NCBI RefSeq assembly: GCF_014649375.1
Contig: NZ_BMSX01000012.1
Span: 1 to 64,000, forward strand
Direction: 5' to 3'
DNA: 64,000 nucleotides
DNA from: Streptomyces aurantiogriseus
GTDB lineage: Bacteria; Actinomycetota; Actinomycetes; Streptomycetales; Streptomycetaceae
Part shown: positions 1-8,003 of the stretch, piece after piece
Layout: each line of letters begins with the position of its first letter
Numbering within the stretch: position 1 is the first letter of the stretch
Notes under the pieces: model-generated
What the model was told of the DNA's origin: nothing
The model's database searches: none
What the model saw: the letters and a program-made list of their open reading frames with translations, nothing else
Translations under genes and position numbers: made by a program

Positions 1-498
1 AGCCTCACCCGACGGCTGGAGTCAACGCATAGAGCCTCCACCGATCCCGGAGCGGTTCAGCACGGCGGTGCGATGACGCGGCCGTGCCCTGGAGTCGGGC
101 CAGGTAGCGCATCGCTGCTCGATGACGTGCCGGGCGGCGCCGCGCCGTTTCGAGTGAGCCGCGCCAGCGTAGGAGCCAAGGCTACTCAGATCTGGGGTTC
201 AGAAACACGCACTCAGCACCCACGAACACGACAGGCCGACGAGCAACACCGCTGCTCTGTGACCAGGCCAAATACTGTCGCTCACGGGTCGAGAGTCTCA
301 ACCTTCACTGAGACAGATCAGCAAGTCGTTCACCTTCACTGAGACGAACTTGCATCAGTGCAGCTTGCCTGAGAACGGGTCCACTTTCGATGAGACAGGT
401 CACCTCGGTGAGACGAAGGGGCCTTGCCATGCGAACTGTTCCGATATATCGTTGACGCATCGCGACAGATCAACGATGGAATGAATGGAGTGATGGCG
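1..498. other. Intergenic left edge, no convincing gene
   Basis: I see no protein of recognisable family in this stretch. Its only clear structure is the cluster of GAGAC-containing repeats at 302-414 (listed separately), which suggests mobile-element debris. The short open frame at 73-342 lacks a ribosome binding site and any familiar motif. Confidence 0.5.
302..414 (+). repeat. Cluster of short TGAGAC direct repeats
   Basis: CCTTCACTGAGAC occurs exactly at 302-314 and 333-345. Degenerate versions follow at about 364-376 (TTGCCTGAGAAC), 385-396 (TTTCGATGAGAC) and 403-414 (CTCGGTGAGAC). Spacings are about 31, 31, 20 and 18 nt. Several short repeats in one orientation resemble the multiple transposase-binding sites at the ends of IS21-type elements, but no istA/istB sequence is next to them, so the assignment is inference. 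Confidence 0.4.
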
Positions 499-1140
499 AT
501 GCGTTCCCACGGATTCGAGCGTGGACATCGGCAGGACGGCCCCTCCCAGCGAGGCCGGGGTGGCTTCGACGGTCGGCGGGCGGCCTTCGGGCCCTTCGGG
601 CCGGGTGGTCCGGGATTCGGCCCCGGCGGTCCCGGCGGCTTCGGGCCGGGCTTCGGCCCTGGACCCTGGGGCGGACGAGGGCGCGGCGGGCCCAGGGGGA
701 GGGCGCGGCGCGGTGACGTACGGGCCTCGATCCTGGCCCTGCTCAAGGAACGGCCCATGCACGGCTACGAGATGATCCAGGAGATCGCCGAGCGCAGCGG
801 CGGCGCGTGGAAGCCCAGCCCCGGCTCGGTGTACCCCACCCTTCAGCTGCTGGAGGACGAGGGCCTGATCAGCAGTGAGTCGGAGGGCGGCAAGAAGCTG
901 TTCTCGCTCACCGACGCGGGCCGCGCGGCGGCCGAGGAGGGTCCGGACGCCCCCTGGGAGGAGGCCTCCCGCGGGGTCGACTGGGAGGCCCTCGGTGAGA
1001 TCCGCCAGGCCGGCTTCGGTCTGATGGAGGCCTTCGGCCAGGTCTGGAAGACCGGCAGCAAGGAACAGCGTGAGAAGGCTCTCGCGGTCATCAACGAGGC
1101 CCGCAAGAAGCTGTATCTGATCCTCGCCGACGAAGACTGA
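499..1140 (+). CDS. PadR-family transcriptional regulator
   Basis: 213-residue winged-helix regulator. The first ~65 residues are a Gly/Phe/Pro-rich low-complexity arm, followed by a typical PadR domain running from RRGDVRASILALLKERP through MHGYEMIQEIAERSGG and PSPGSVYPTLQLLEDEGLI. A C-terminal helix (REKALAVINEARKKLY) probably dimerises. ATG starts exist at 424, 481, 493 and 499; GGAG at 487-490 sits 8 nt before 499, so I chose 499. Effector and targets cannot be read from sequence. The reading frame ends inside a 10-bp tandem repeat array. It converges on an SRPBCC gene across a strong hairpin. Confidence 0.88.
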   Translation: MRSHGFERGHRQDGPSQRGRGGFDGRRAAFGPFGPGGPGFGPGGPGGFGPGFGPGPWGGRGRGGPRGRARRGDVRASILALLKERPMHGYEMIQEIAERSGGAWKPSPGSVYPTLQLLEDEGLISSESEGGKKLFSLTDAGRAAAEEGPDAPWEEASRGVDWEALGEIRQAGFGLMEAFGQVWKTGSKEQREKALAVINEARKKLYLILADED

Positions 1141-1258
1141 CGAAGACTGACGAGGACTGACGAGGACTGGAGAGGTCTGAAGAAGGCTGGAGAGGTCTGA
1201 CGAAGGCCGGCGAGGTATGAGGGCTGGAGAGGTCTGACGAGGGCCGGCCAGGTCTCGG
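1129..1258 (+). repeat. Degenerate 10-bp tandem repeat at the padR 3' end
   Basis: A 10-nt period is visible: GACGAAGACT twice, then GACGAGGACT twice, then GGAGAGGTCT, GAAGAAGGCT, GGAGAGGTCT, GACGAAGGCC, GGCGAGGTAT and further decayed units. The array begins within the last codons of padR and supplies its stop codon. The period is not a multiple of 3, so it is not a protein repeat. It is strongly purine-rich on the plus strand. Confidence 0.8.
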
Positions 1259-1296
1259 GATCCGGCGAGGATCGGCGGCCTCCCCGCCGTGACAGA

Positions 1297-1326
1297 GGCG
1301 CCCCGCGGAGCGATCCGCGGGGCGCC
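1297..1326. terminator. Bidirectional hairpin between padR and SRPBCC genes
   Basis: Perfect 13-bp inverted repeat (1297-1309 with 1314-1326) around a GCGA tetraloop. It lies between the ends of two converging genes, so it probably terminates both. There is no long T-tract, as is usual in this group. Confidence 0.85.
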
Positions 1327-1349
1327 TGCACGTTGTCGTGGGCCTGCGC

Positions 1350-1778
1350 TCAGGCCACCAGCCCGCCCAGCCTGCGCAGCGACTCGTTCAGCGCGGCCGT
1401 CCCCGAGTCCTTCAGCTTGCCCGCCATCAACGACACGGCCGCGCCCGTGAACTCGCCGTCGATCCGCACGTTCGTCGCGTCGCCGTCGGGGGTGAGGGTG
1501 TAGCGCGTGGCCACGCTCACCGCCATCGGGCCCTTGCCGCGGATGGCCAGCAGACGGGCCGGCTCCAGCTCCGCCACGGTCCACTCGACCTCGGCCGGGA
1601 ACCCCATCAGCTTCATGTTCTCCTGGAAGGTCGCGCCCACCTCCAGGGCCTGGGGTCCGCCCCCCGGGAAGTCGGTGTGGGTCGCGTTCCACTCTCCGTA
1701 CGCCGACCAGTCCGTGAGCTGGGCCCACACCTTCTCGGCCGGTGCCTGAAGGCGTGCCTCCGCGCTGACTTCGGCCAT
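1350..1778 (-). CDS. SRPBCC (START/Bet v1-like) family protein
   Basis: 142-residue protein of the polyketide cyclase/CoxG-like helix-grip fold. It shows the usual opening (VSAEARLQAPAEKVWAQLTDWSAYGEWN), a central strand region and a C-terminal amphipathic helix (GTAALNESLRRLGGLV). Such proteins bind small hydrophobic ligands; no ligand can be deduced. GAGGTGG lies just upstream of the ATG. A TetR-like palindrome at 1855-1869 lies upstream and could control this gene, the Clp-N gene, or both. Confidence 0.85.
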   Translation of the reverse strand: MAEVSAEARLQAPAEKVWAQLTDWSAYGEWNATHTDFPGGGPQALEVGATFQENMKLMGFPAEVEWTVAELEPARLLAIRGKGPMAVSVATRYTLTPDGDATNVRIDGEFTGAAVSLMAGKLKDSGTAALNESLRRLGGLVA

Positions 1779-1854
1779 GCGACCACCTCTTCGTGTCGGG
1801 CGACTCGGGCTACGGTGTCGCGGAACGTAGCCGCAGGGTCTCCAACATTCAATA

Positions 1855-1869
1855 CTGACGAACCGTCAG
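1855..1869. promoter_or_regulatory. Palindromic operator candidate, TetR type
   Basis: CTGACG-AAC-CGTCAG is a perfect 6-bp dyad in the divergent region between the SRPBCC gene and the Clp-N gene, with AATACT just upstream as a possible -10 element. It resembles short TetR-family operators. No tetR gene is adjacent, so the regulator is unknown. Confidence 0.5.
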
Positions 1870-1920
1870 GAAGTGTGGTGGAAGCAAGGAGGCGCGCGGC
1901 CCGAGGCGGGAAACGGCCGG

Positions 1921-1942
1921 ATCTCCTCCCTGAGGAGGAGAT
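1921..1942 (+). promoter_or_regulatory. Hairpin in the leader of the Clp-N gene
   Basis: ATCTCCTCC pairs perfectly with GGAGGAGAT around a CTGA loop, about 90 nt before the likely start of the Clp-N gene. The arms contain anti-Shine-Dalgarno and Shine-Dalgarno-like sequence, so a leader structure is possible. Function is inferred only. Confidence 0.35.
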
Positions 1943-2031
1943 TCCGTGGGCCGTGGTCCGCTCTGCGTGGGACGCGAAAATGCTTCCCTTCGGGGATGAC
2001 CCGGCCTGCCGGGACTGATGGGGTGGGGGAT

Positions 2032-2601
2032 GTGCAACCCCGTATTCCCCGGCAGTCGCCCCGCGACCAGGCGACCCAGGCCATGGACGACGACGCCGGG
2101 CTCAGCGCCGAGCTGGCGGCGGCGGTCGAGGGCGCGCGCCGACGGGCGGTCCGCGACGGGGACCGGCAGATCGACACCGCGCACCTGCTGCACTCCCTTC
2201 TGGAGCACGACCGCGAGGCGCGCGCCGCCTTCGACGACGGCCCTCAACTCGCCCGGCTCCTCGGCTACCTCGTCCAGCGCAGCATCGGCTACGGCCTGCG
2301 CTGGCAGAGCGGCGTCGAGGACTCCGGCGCTCTGCCCGTCGTCACCGCCGTCGAGGCCTTCTCGCCGCTCGCCTCCGCCGCCCTGGACCACGCGCGCACA
2401 CGGGCCGTCCGCCGCGCCGGCGACACGGCCCGGGCCGACCGCCGGGCCCGTGGCGTGGACCTGCTCGCGGCGATCGTCGCCGACCCGCAGGCCCGGGCCG
2501 TCGAGGTCCTCACCCGTGCCGGCGTCGACCCGCTCGAAGTGCGCGCCCGCATCGAGGACGGCTTGGAGGAGTACGCCGGGGACGGCGAGACCGCCCGCTG
2601 A
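2032..2601 (+). CDS. Clp N-domain (Clp repeat) protein
   Basis: About 189 residues related to the substrate-binding N-terminal domain of ClpA/ClpC, without AAA+ modules. The two repeats are visible as AAVEGARRRAVRDGDRQIDTAHLL and ASAALDHARTRAVR...DLLAAI. Stand-alone Clp-N proteins are common in Streptomyces and may act as adaptors, or bind macrocycles as ClpC1 does; this is family knowledge. The GTG at 2032 (MQPRIPRQ...) is preferred; the ATG at 2083 (MDDDAGL) is a possible shorter start, and the open frame extends back to 1873 without good signals. Confidence 0.75.
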   Translation: MQPRIPRQSPRDQATQAMDDDAGLSAELAAAVEGARRRAVRDGDRQIDTAHLLHSLLEHDREARAAFDDGPQLARLLGYLVQRSIGYGLRWQSGVEDSGALPVVTAVEAFSPLASAALDHARTRAVRRAGDTARADRRARGVDLLAAIVADPQARAVEVLTRAGVDPLEVRARIEDGLEEYAGDGETAR

Positions 2602-2675
2602 CCCGGCCCTCACCCCGTCCATCCGCTGAGACAGGTGTCAACGGGGGTGACGCTCATGTCGTCGCCTGTCATCAT

Positions 2676-3680
2676 GTGCCGGTGCATACGTCTGTGAGCA
2701 GTCAGGTCAACCGCGGAAAGGGCATCGGGCTCTCTCTGGCGGTCGGTTCGGCCATCGCCTTCGGCGGGTCCGGAGTCGCGGCCAAACCGCTGATCGAGGC
2801 GGGACTCGACCCGCTGCACGTGGTGTGGCTACGGGTGACCGGTGCGGCCCTGGTGATGCTGCCGCTCGCCGTACGTCACCGCGCGCTGCTGCGCCGTCGC
2901 CCCGCACTGCTCGCCGGGTTCGGTCTGCTCGGCGTGGCCGGCGTCCAGGCCTTCTACTTCGCCTCGATCTCCCGCATCCCCGTCGGTGTCGCGCTGCTCG
3001 TCGAGTACCTCGCGCCCGCCCTCGTGCTCGGCTGGGTGCGGTTCGTGCAGCGGCGGCCGGTGACACGGGCCGCCGCGCTCGGTGTGGTCCTCGCGGTGGG
3101 CGGGCTCGCCTGTGTCGTGGAGGTCTGGTCGGGGCTCGGCTTCGACGCCCTGGGACTGCTCCTCGCGCTCGCCGCCGCCTGCTGCCAGGTCGGCTACTTC
3201 GTCCTGTCCGACCAGGGCAGCGACTCCGGCGACGACGCCCCGGACCCGCTCGGCGTCATCGCGTACGGCCTCCTCACCGGCGCCGCCGTGCTGACGGTCG
3301 TCGCCCGCCCCTGGGGCATGGACTGGTCCGTGCTCGCGCACTCCGCCCGTATGGACGGCACCGAGGTCCCGGCCTGGCTGCTGCTCGCCTGGATCGTGCT
3401 GATCGCCACGGTCGTCGCGTACATCACCGGCGTGGTCTCCGTGCGCCGGCTCTCCCCGCAGGTCGCGGGCGTGGTGGCGTGCCTGGAGGCGGTCATCGCG
3501 ACCGTCCTCGCGTGGTTCCTGCTCGGCGAGCACCTCTCGGCGCCGCAGATCGCGGGCGGCGCGGTGGTCCTGCTGGGCGCCTTCATCGCCCAGTCGTCCA
3601 CGCCGTCCAAGGGCTCGGCGCAGCCGGTGGCCGGCGGCAGCCCCGAACGGGAGCTGTCCGCCCGGGGGACCGCCGCCTGA
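2676..3680 (+). CDS. EamA/DMT-family small-molecule exporter
   Basis: 334-residue inner-membrane protein with about ten hydrophobic segments in two EamA repeats. The first runs from GIGLSLAVGSAIAFGGSGVAAKPLIEAG, the second from ALGLLLALAAACCQVGYFVLS. The last segments (VAGVVACLEAVIATVLAWFLLGE) carry the DMT end signature. Members include RhtA/YdcZ-type amino-acid and metabolite exporters; the substrate is unknown. The start is GTG; a second GTG 18 nt downstream is possible. Confidence 0.85.
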   Translation: MPVHTSVSSQVNRGKGIGLSLAVGSAIAFGGSGVAAKPLIEAGLDPLHVVWLRVTGAALVMLPLAVRHRALLRRRPALLAGFGLLGVAGVQAFYFASISRIPVGVALLVEYLAPALVLGWVRFVQRRPVTRAAALGVVLAVGGLACVVEVWSGLGFDALGLLLALAAACCQVGYFVLSDQGSDSGDDAPDPLGVIAYGLLTGAAVLTVVARPWGMDWSVLAHSARMDGTEVPAWLLLAWIVLIATVVAYITGVVSVRRLSPQVAGVVACLEAVIATVLAWFLLGEHLSAPQIAGGAVVLLGAFIAQSSTPSKGSAQPVAGGSPERELSARGTAA

Positions 3681-3884
3681 GCTGACGATCATTCCCGCTC
3701 GCCGCTCGCCGCTCGCCGCCCGCCCCGCGGCGGTGGTGCGGACGTCTCCGCCAACACGGTCGGCGCGTTCGCGGTCACCGTCCTGTGCCTGCTGTCGTTC
3801 GCCCTGGCGGAAGGCGTGGTGCCGCACGGCGCCGAACCGGAGGAGCGGGACGGCCCCCGGCTGACGGCCCGGGGTGGACCGGCC
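3681..3884. other. Short intergenic region with a hydrophobic non-ORF stretch
   Basis: A plus-strand frame near 3738-3820 reads as a hydrophobic helix (NTVGAFAVTVLCLLSFALAEG) but has no start codon or ribosome binding site, so it is not annotated as a gene. It may be a decayed fragment. Confidence 0.4.
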
Positions 3885-4568
3885 TCACGGCACCGCGAGG
3901 TAGTCCGGGACCTCGGTGCCGGGAAGCAGGCCCGCATCGGGGACCGGGGTGTCGTAGCCCTTGCGCAGCGGGACCACGCCCGCCCAGTGGGGGAGGGCGA
4001 GGTCCTCGGGCTCGTCGTTCACCCCGCCGGTGCGGGACTTGGCGGAGACCTCGTTCAGGTCGAGGCGGATCACCGCGGTGGCGGCCAGCTCCTTCTTGTT
4101 GGCGGGCCGTGAGTCGGCGGCGCGGCCGGGGACGACGTGGTCGACCAGGGCGTCGAGCGCCGTCCGCTTCTCCTCCGGGTCCGTCACGTCGTAGGCCAGG
4201 CCGTGCACCACCACGGAGCGATAGTTCATCGAGTGATGGAAGGCCGAGCGGGCCAGGACCAGCCCGTCGACGTGCGTCACCGTCAGGCACACCGGCAGCC
4301 CCGGGTCCGCCTGCCCCGCCATCCGCAGCGGGCGCGAGCCCGTCGAACCGTGCACGTAGAGCGTCTCGCCGACCCGGCCGTACAGCGTGGGCAGCACGAC
4401 CGGTACGCCGTCGCGGACGAAGCCCAGGTGGCAGACGTACCCCTCGTCGAGTATCGCGTGCACCAGAGCCTTGTCGTAGGAGGCCCTCTGCGGGGCCCGG
4501 GTGGGGACCGTGCGGTCGGTGGGGGTGTAGGCGGCGGGCGGCGTCGTCGGCTGTGCGGACCCCTGCAT
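3885..4568 (-). CDS. Pyridoxamine 5'-phosphate oxidase-fold flavin-binding protein
   Basis: 227-residue split-barrel protein of the PNPOx-like family. Typical strands are DEGYVCHLGFVRDGVPVVLPTLYGRVGETLYVHG, SFH-type SAFHHSMNYRSVVVHG, and a C-terminal EVSAKSRTGGVNDE segment. These proteins bind FMN and usually act as oxidoreductases of unknown substrate. GGAGAG precedes the ATG at 4568; an upstream ATG at 4598 would fall inside the divergent promoter region. It is divergent from a MocR-type PLP-binding regulator, an arrangement typical of vitamin B6-related genes, so the MocR protein may control it. Confidence 0.85.
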   Translation of the reverse strand: MQGSAQPTTPPAAYTPTDRTVPTRAPQRASYDKALVHAILDEGYVCHLGFVRDGVPVVLPTLYGRVGETLYVHGSTGSRPLRMAGQADPGLPVCLTVTHVDGLVLARSAFHHSMNYRSVVVHGLAYDVTDPEEKRTALDALVDHVVPGRAADSRPANKKELAATAVIRLDLNEVSAKSRTGGVNDEPEDLALPHWAGVVPLRKGYDTPVPDAGLLPGTEVPDYLAVP

Positions 4569-4579
4569 GACACTCTCCA

Positions 4580-4617
4580 TTGACTCGGATTTTTGCACTA
4601 GTGCATAATGGGCTTTG
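4580..4617 (+). promoter_or_regulatory. mocR promoter with embedded palindromic operator
   Basis: TTGACT (4580-4585), an 18-nt spacer and CATAAT (4604-4609) form a near-consensus promoter. The 12-bp palindrome TGCACTAGTGCA (4594-4605) fills the spacer and touches the -10. The expected start point coincides with the GTG at 4617, predicting a leaderless mRNA and direct repression at this site. Confidence 0.75.
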
Positions 4618-5948
4618 TGCTAGGAGAGTATCCGATCAAAGGTCGGCGCGCAGCAGACATTTCCGCGAGCATCGAGCGCGCGGTGGGCTCCGGTGAGCTG
4701 GAGCCCGGTCAACTGCTGCCCCCCATGCGGGAGTTGGCGGAGCGGCTCGGGGTGAATCCGAACACCGTCGCGGCCGCGTATCGCACGCTGCGTGAGCGCG
4801 GGGTGATCGAGACCGACGGACGCCGCGGCAGCCGGGTGCGGTCGAAGCCGGCCACGACCGGGCGCGAGTTCATCCGGGTCGAGGTTCCGGCGGGGGTGCG
4901 GGACGCGGCCGCCGGCAATCCGGACACGGCGCTGCTGCCACCGCTGGCGCCCGCGTTCGCCTGGGCCGCCGCGCAGGGCGACCGGGAGCCGGTCCTGTAC
5001 GGGCACGAGCCGGTGGAGCCCGACCTCGCGCGCCTGGCCCGGGCCGAACTGGACGCCGACGGCGTGCCGGCCGGACCCGTGGCCGTCACCTCCGGATCGC
5101 TGGACGCCATCGAGCGTGTCCTCGCCGTCCACCTCAAGCCCGGTGACACCGTGGCCGTCGAGGATCCCGGCTGGGGTTCGCTGCTCGACCTCGTCCCCGC
5201 CCTCGGGCTGCGCACGGTCCCGGTCGGTCTGGACGACGACGGGCCGCTGCCCGAGGACGTGCGCCGCGCCCTGGAAGGCGGTGCACGCGCCCTGATCGTC
5301 ACCGACCGGGCGCAGAACCCGACCGGCGCGGCGGTGAGCGCCGCACGCGCGCGTGCCCTGCGTGCCGTGCTGCGGCGGTATCCGCAGACCCTGCTCGTCG
5401 AGGACGACCACGGTCACCGGATCGTCGACCTGCCCGTTCACCCGCTCGCCGGGGTGACCCGGTACTGGGCCTTCGTGCGCTCGGCCGCCAAGGCGTACGG
5501 GCCCGACCTGCGGCTCGCCGTCCTCACCGGGGACGAGCTCACCCTCGACCGGGTCCGCGGGCGGCAGCGGCTCGGGCCCGGCTGGGTCAGCCGGATCACC
5601 CAGCGGGCGGTGGTGCGCCTGTGGGCCGACGGGGCGGTGGACGCGAAGGCGGTCGCGGCGGCGTACGGTCGCCGCCGCGACGCGTTGATCGCCGCGCTGG
5701 CCGAGCGGGGGGTCGCGGCTCGGGGGCGCAGTGGGATGAACGTGTGGATCGGCGTGCCCGACGAGACGGGGGCCGTCGCCCGGTTGCTGCAGGCGGGGTG
5801 GGCGGTCGCACCCGGCGCGCGGTTTCGGATGGGGGCTCCGCCCGGGATTCGGATCACCGTGTCGACGCTGACCGAGGACGAGGTGGGGCCGCTGGCGGAT
5901 GCGGTGGCCTCTGCGGTGCGGGCGGTGCCGGGGCGCGGCTATGTCTAG
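4617..5948 (+). CDS. MocR-type GntR/aminotransferase transcriptional regulator
   Basis: 443 residues. The N-terminal GntR winged helix (about 5-70) includes ELEPGQLLPPMRELAERLGV and NTVAAAYRTLRERGVIETDGRRGSRV. A fold-type I aminotransferase domain (about 85-435) follows, with TSGSLDAIERVLAVHLKPGDTVAVEDPGW cut short here, LLVEDDHGH, and the probable PLP lysine in RSAAKAYGPDLRLAV. MocR/PdxR proteins sense PLP or amino-compound adducts. The GTG at 4617 is chosen from the promoter position; ATG 4608 lies within the -10. Target and effector are unknown, but the divergent PNPOx-like gene is the obvious candidate. Confidence 0.9.
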   Translation: MLGEYPIKGRRAADISASIERAVGSGELEPGQLLPPMRELAERLGVNPNTVAAAYRTLRERGVIETDGRRGSRVRSKPATTGREFIRVEVPAGVRDAAAGNPDTALLPPLAPAFAWAAAQGDREPVLYGHEPVEPDLARLARAELDADGVPAGPVAVTSGSLDAIERVLAVHLKPGDTVAVEDPGWGSLLDLVPALGLRTVPVGLDDDGPLPEDVRRALEGGARALIVTDRAQNPTGAAVSAARARALRAVLRRYPQTLLVEDDHGHRIVDLPVHPLAGVTRYWAFVRSAAKAYGPDLRLAVLTGDELTLDRVRGRQRLGPGWVSRITQRAVVRLWADGAVDAKAVAAAYGRRRDALIAALAERGVAARGRSGMNVWIGVPDETGAVARLLQAGWAVAPGARFRMGAPPGIRITVSTLTEDEVGPLADAVASAVRAVPGRGYV

Positions 5949-6088
5949 GGTGCGGTTTTCACGCGAAGCGCCGTAGGGGGTATGGCGCGTTCACGAGTGC
6001 GGGTCCGCTGTGGCTGGTCGCGCTCACGCGGCGGAGCCGCATGGTGATACAGCCCCGCCCCCTCTGGCCGGGCCGCGTGCCCCGTGCC

Positions 6089-7030
6089 TCAGGCCTTGCC
6101 CCGCGCCTGCGTCAGCGCCGCCCCCGCCAGGACGATGACCGCTCCCACCGGCGTCGACCAGGTCAGCGTCTCGCCGAGCAGGGCGACGCCCGCCGCTGTG
6201 GCGATGACCGGGATGAAGTAGGTGACCATCTGGGCCGTGGTCGGGCCGACCTCGGTGACCAGGCCGTACTGGATCAGGACGGCCAGGCCGGTGCCGAGGG
6301 CGCCCAGGGCGGCGACCGCGAGGAGCGGGACGAGGGGGAAGCGGGTGGGGAGGCTGGTGAACAGGGGGGTGATCACGGCCAGTTGGGCGGTGGCCAGGAG
6401 CAGCTGCGCGCCGGTCAGGGACAGGGCCGAGGAGCCGGTGCCGGCCAGGGTGCGGCGGACGTAGATCCAGCCGATGGGGTAGCTGAGCGAGGCCAGCAGG
6501 GCCAGGGTGGTGCCGCGGGCGTCCAGGCCGTCGAAGCCCTGCCAGGCGCCCAGGACCGTCAGGACGCCGAGGAAGCCGAGGCCCAGGCCCGCGACCCGGA
6601 GCCGGGTCGGCCGGTCCTCGGAGAGGGCGACCAGGGACAGGGCCATGCCCCACAACGGTGAGGTCGCGTTGCAGATGCCGGCGAGTGTGGAGGGGATCGT
6701 CAGCTCCGCGTAGGCGAAGAGCGAGAAGGGCAGCGCGTTCAGGAGGAGGGCGGCGACCGTCAGATGCCCCCAGGTGCGCGCCCCGCGCGGCAGCCGCTCC
6801 CGCTTCACCGCCATCGCGGCCGCCAGCACCGCCGTACCGAACACCAGCCTGCCCAGCGTCACCTGGAAGGGTGCGTAGCCCTCGGTGCCCACCTTGATGA
6901 GCAGGAAGCTGAAGCCCCAGATCAGCGAGAGGGCACCGAAGCGCAGGCGCCAGTCCAGGGTGCGGCGGGAGCGGGCCGGGGCGGTCGGGGACGGGCTGCG
7001 GGTGGTGGAGGTGACGGTGCTCATGGTCAT
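6089..7030 (-). CDS. EamA/DMT-family transporter
   Basis: About 313 residues with ten predicted helices in two EamA domains. The first starts at LRFGALSLIWGFSFLLIKVGTE; the second is around GTTLALLASLSYPIGWIYVRR. The end (PVIATAAGVALLGETLTWSTPVG) is the family hallmark. It is probably a metabolite exporter. Starts at 7030 (MTMSTVTS) or 7024 are both plausible and no strong ribosome binding site is seen. It is transcribed divergently from a LysR regulator, which very often controls such a neighbour. Confidence 0.85.
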   Translation of the reverse strand: MTMSTVTSTTRSPSPTAPARSRRTLDWRLRFGALSLIWGFSFLLIKVGTEGYAPFQVTLGRLVFGTAVLAAAMAVKRERLPRGARTWGHLTVAALLLNALPFSLFAYAELTIPSTLAGICNATSPLWGMALSLVALSEDRPTRLRVAGLGLGFLGVLTVLGAWQGFDGLDARGTTLALLASLSYPIGWIYVRRTLAGTGSSALSLTGAQLLLATAQLAVITPLFTSLPTRFPLVPLLAVAALGALGTGLAVLIQYGLVTEVGPTTAQMVTYFIPVIATAAGVALLGETLTWSTPVGAVIVLAGAALTQARGKA

Positions 7031-7049
7031 CACGGTGCTGGACGGTGAC

Positions 7050-7097
7050 CTCGTAGCACAAGCGAGAATCTGCACGCGGTATCTCGTAGCATCGCTT
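7050..7097. promoter_or_regulatory. LysR-type intergenic control region
   Basis: CTCGTAGCA is repeated exactly at 7050-7058 and 7083-7091, 33 nt apart. The repeats are followed by AAGCGA (7060-7065) and its inverse TCGCTT (7092-7097). This spacing fits two operator sites for the LysR protein encoded from 7100, acting on both divergent genes. Confidence 0.5.
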
Positions 7098-7099
7098 AC

Positions 7100-8002
7100 A
7101 TGTTGAACCTGGAGCGCCTGCGCACCCTCGACGCCCTCGCCCGGCACGGCTCGGTCAGCGGTGCCGCCGCGGGGCTGCACATCACGACGTCGGCCGTCTC
7201 ACAGCAGATGGCCAAGCTGGAGCGGGAGGTCGGGCAGCAGCTCCTCGCCAAGCACGGGCGGGGCGTCCGGCTGACGGACGCGGGCCGGCTGCTCGCCGAT
7301 CACGCGGCCCGGATCCTGTCGCAGGTGGAGCTCGCCCAGTCCGATCTGGAAGCCCAACGTGGCCAGGTGGTCGGGGAGTTGAGGCTGTCGGCCTTTCCGA
7401 CGGCCGCGCGCGGGCTGTTCCCCGCCGCGCTCGCCGAGCTGCGCAAGGCGCACCCAGGGCTGCGGGTGCGCTCCTGCGAGCTGGAGCCGGAGAACGGGAT
7501 CGCCTCAGTGGTGCGCGGCGACCTCGACCTCGCGGTGGTCCTGGACTGGTACAACAAGCCGATGCCGCTCCCGGACGGCCTGGTCAAGGCGCCCATCCTC
7601 GATGACCCCGCCGATGTGGCGATGCCGGCCGACCACCCCCTCGCGGGGCGGGACGAGGTGGACCTGGGGGAGTTCGCCGAGGACGAGTGGATCACCTGGG
7701 GCCAGGGCGAGTTCTGCCACGAGTGGCTGATGTTCACGCTCCGCTCGCGTGGCATCGAGCCGATCGTCGGCCACCGGGCGGCCGAGACCCACACCCAACT
7801 CGCCCTGGTGGCCGCCGGGTTGGGTGTGTGCGTCGCCCCCCTGCTCGGCCGGCACCCGGTGCCCGAGGGGGTCGTCATGGTCCCGCTGCGTCAGCAGGTC
7901 CGCCGGCACGTCTACGTCGTGTGGCGGGCGGACGCCGACCGCCGCCCGTCGATCCGGGCGGCGGTCAGGGCGCTGAAGTCCGCGGCGGGGACCGTCGGTT
8001 GA
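7100..8002 (+). CDS. LysR-family transcriptional regulator
   Basis: 300 residues. The N-terminal winged helix is clear: LERLRTLDALARHGSVSGAA then LHITTSAVSQQMAKLEREVG. A periplasmic-binding-like effector domain (about 90-295) follows. The ATG at 7100 follows a TAGCAT element ending at 7092, consistent with a leaderless transcript. The divergent DMT exporter is the likely target; the inducer is unknown. Confidence 0.9.
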   Translation: MLNLERLRTLDALARHGSVSGAAAGLHITTSAVSQQMAKLEREVGQQLLAKHGRGVRLTDAGRLLADHAARILSQVELAQSDLEAQRGQVVGELRLSAFPTAARGLFPAALAELRKAHPGLRVRSCELEPENGIASVVRGDLDLAVVLDWYNKPMPLPDGLVKAPILDDPADVAMPADHPLAGRDEVDLGEFAEDEWITWGQGEFCHEWLMFTLRSRGIEPIVGHRAAETHTQLALVAAGLGVCVAPLLGRHPVPEGVVMVPLRQQVRRHVYVVWRADADRRPSIRAAVRALKSAAGTVG

Positions 8003-8003
8003 G

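Noticed and set aside
1137..1258. CRISPR array
   Set aside because: The repeats are 10 bp, contiguous and degenerate, with no spacers and no cas genes.
400..1728. 442-codon minus-strand frame across padR
   Set aside because: It covers two genes with good evidence on opposite strands and the hairpin between them.
3735..3830. Hydrophobic coding-like stretch after the first DMT gene
   Set aside because: No start codon, no ribosome binding site and an arginine-rich continuation; at best a decayed fragment.
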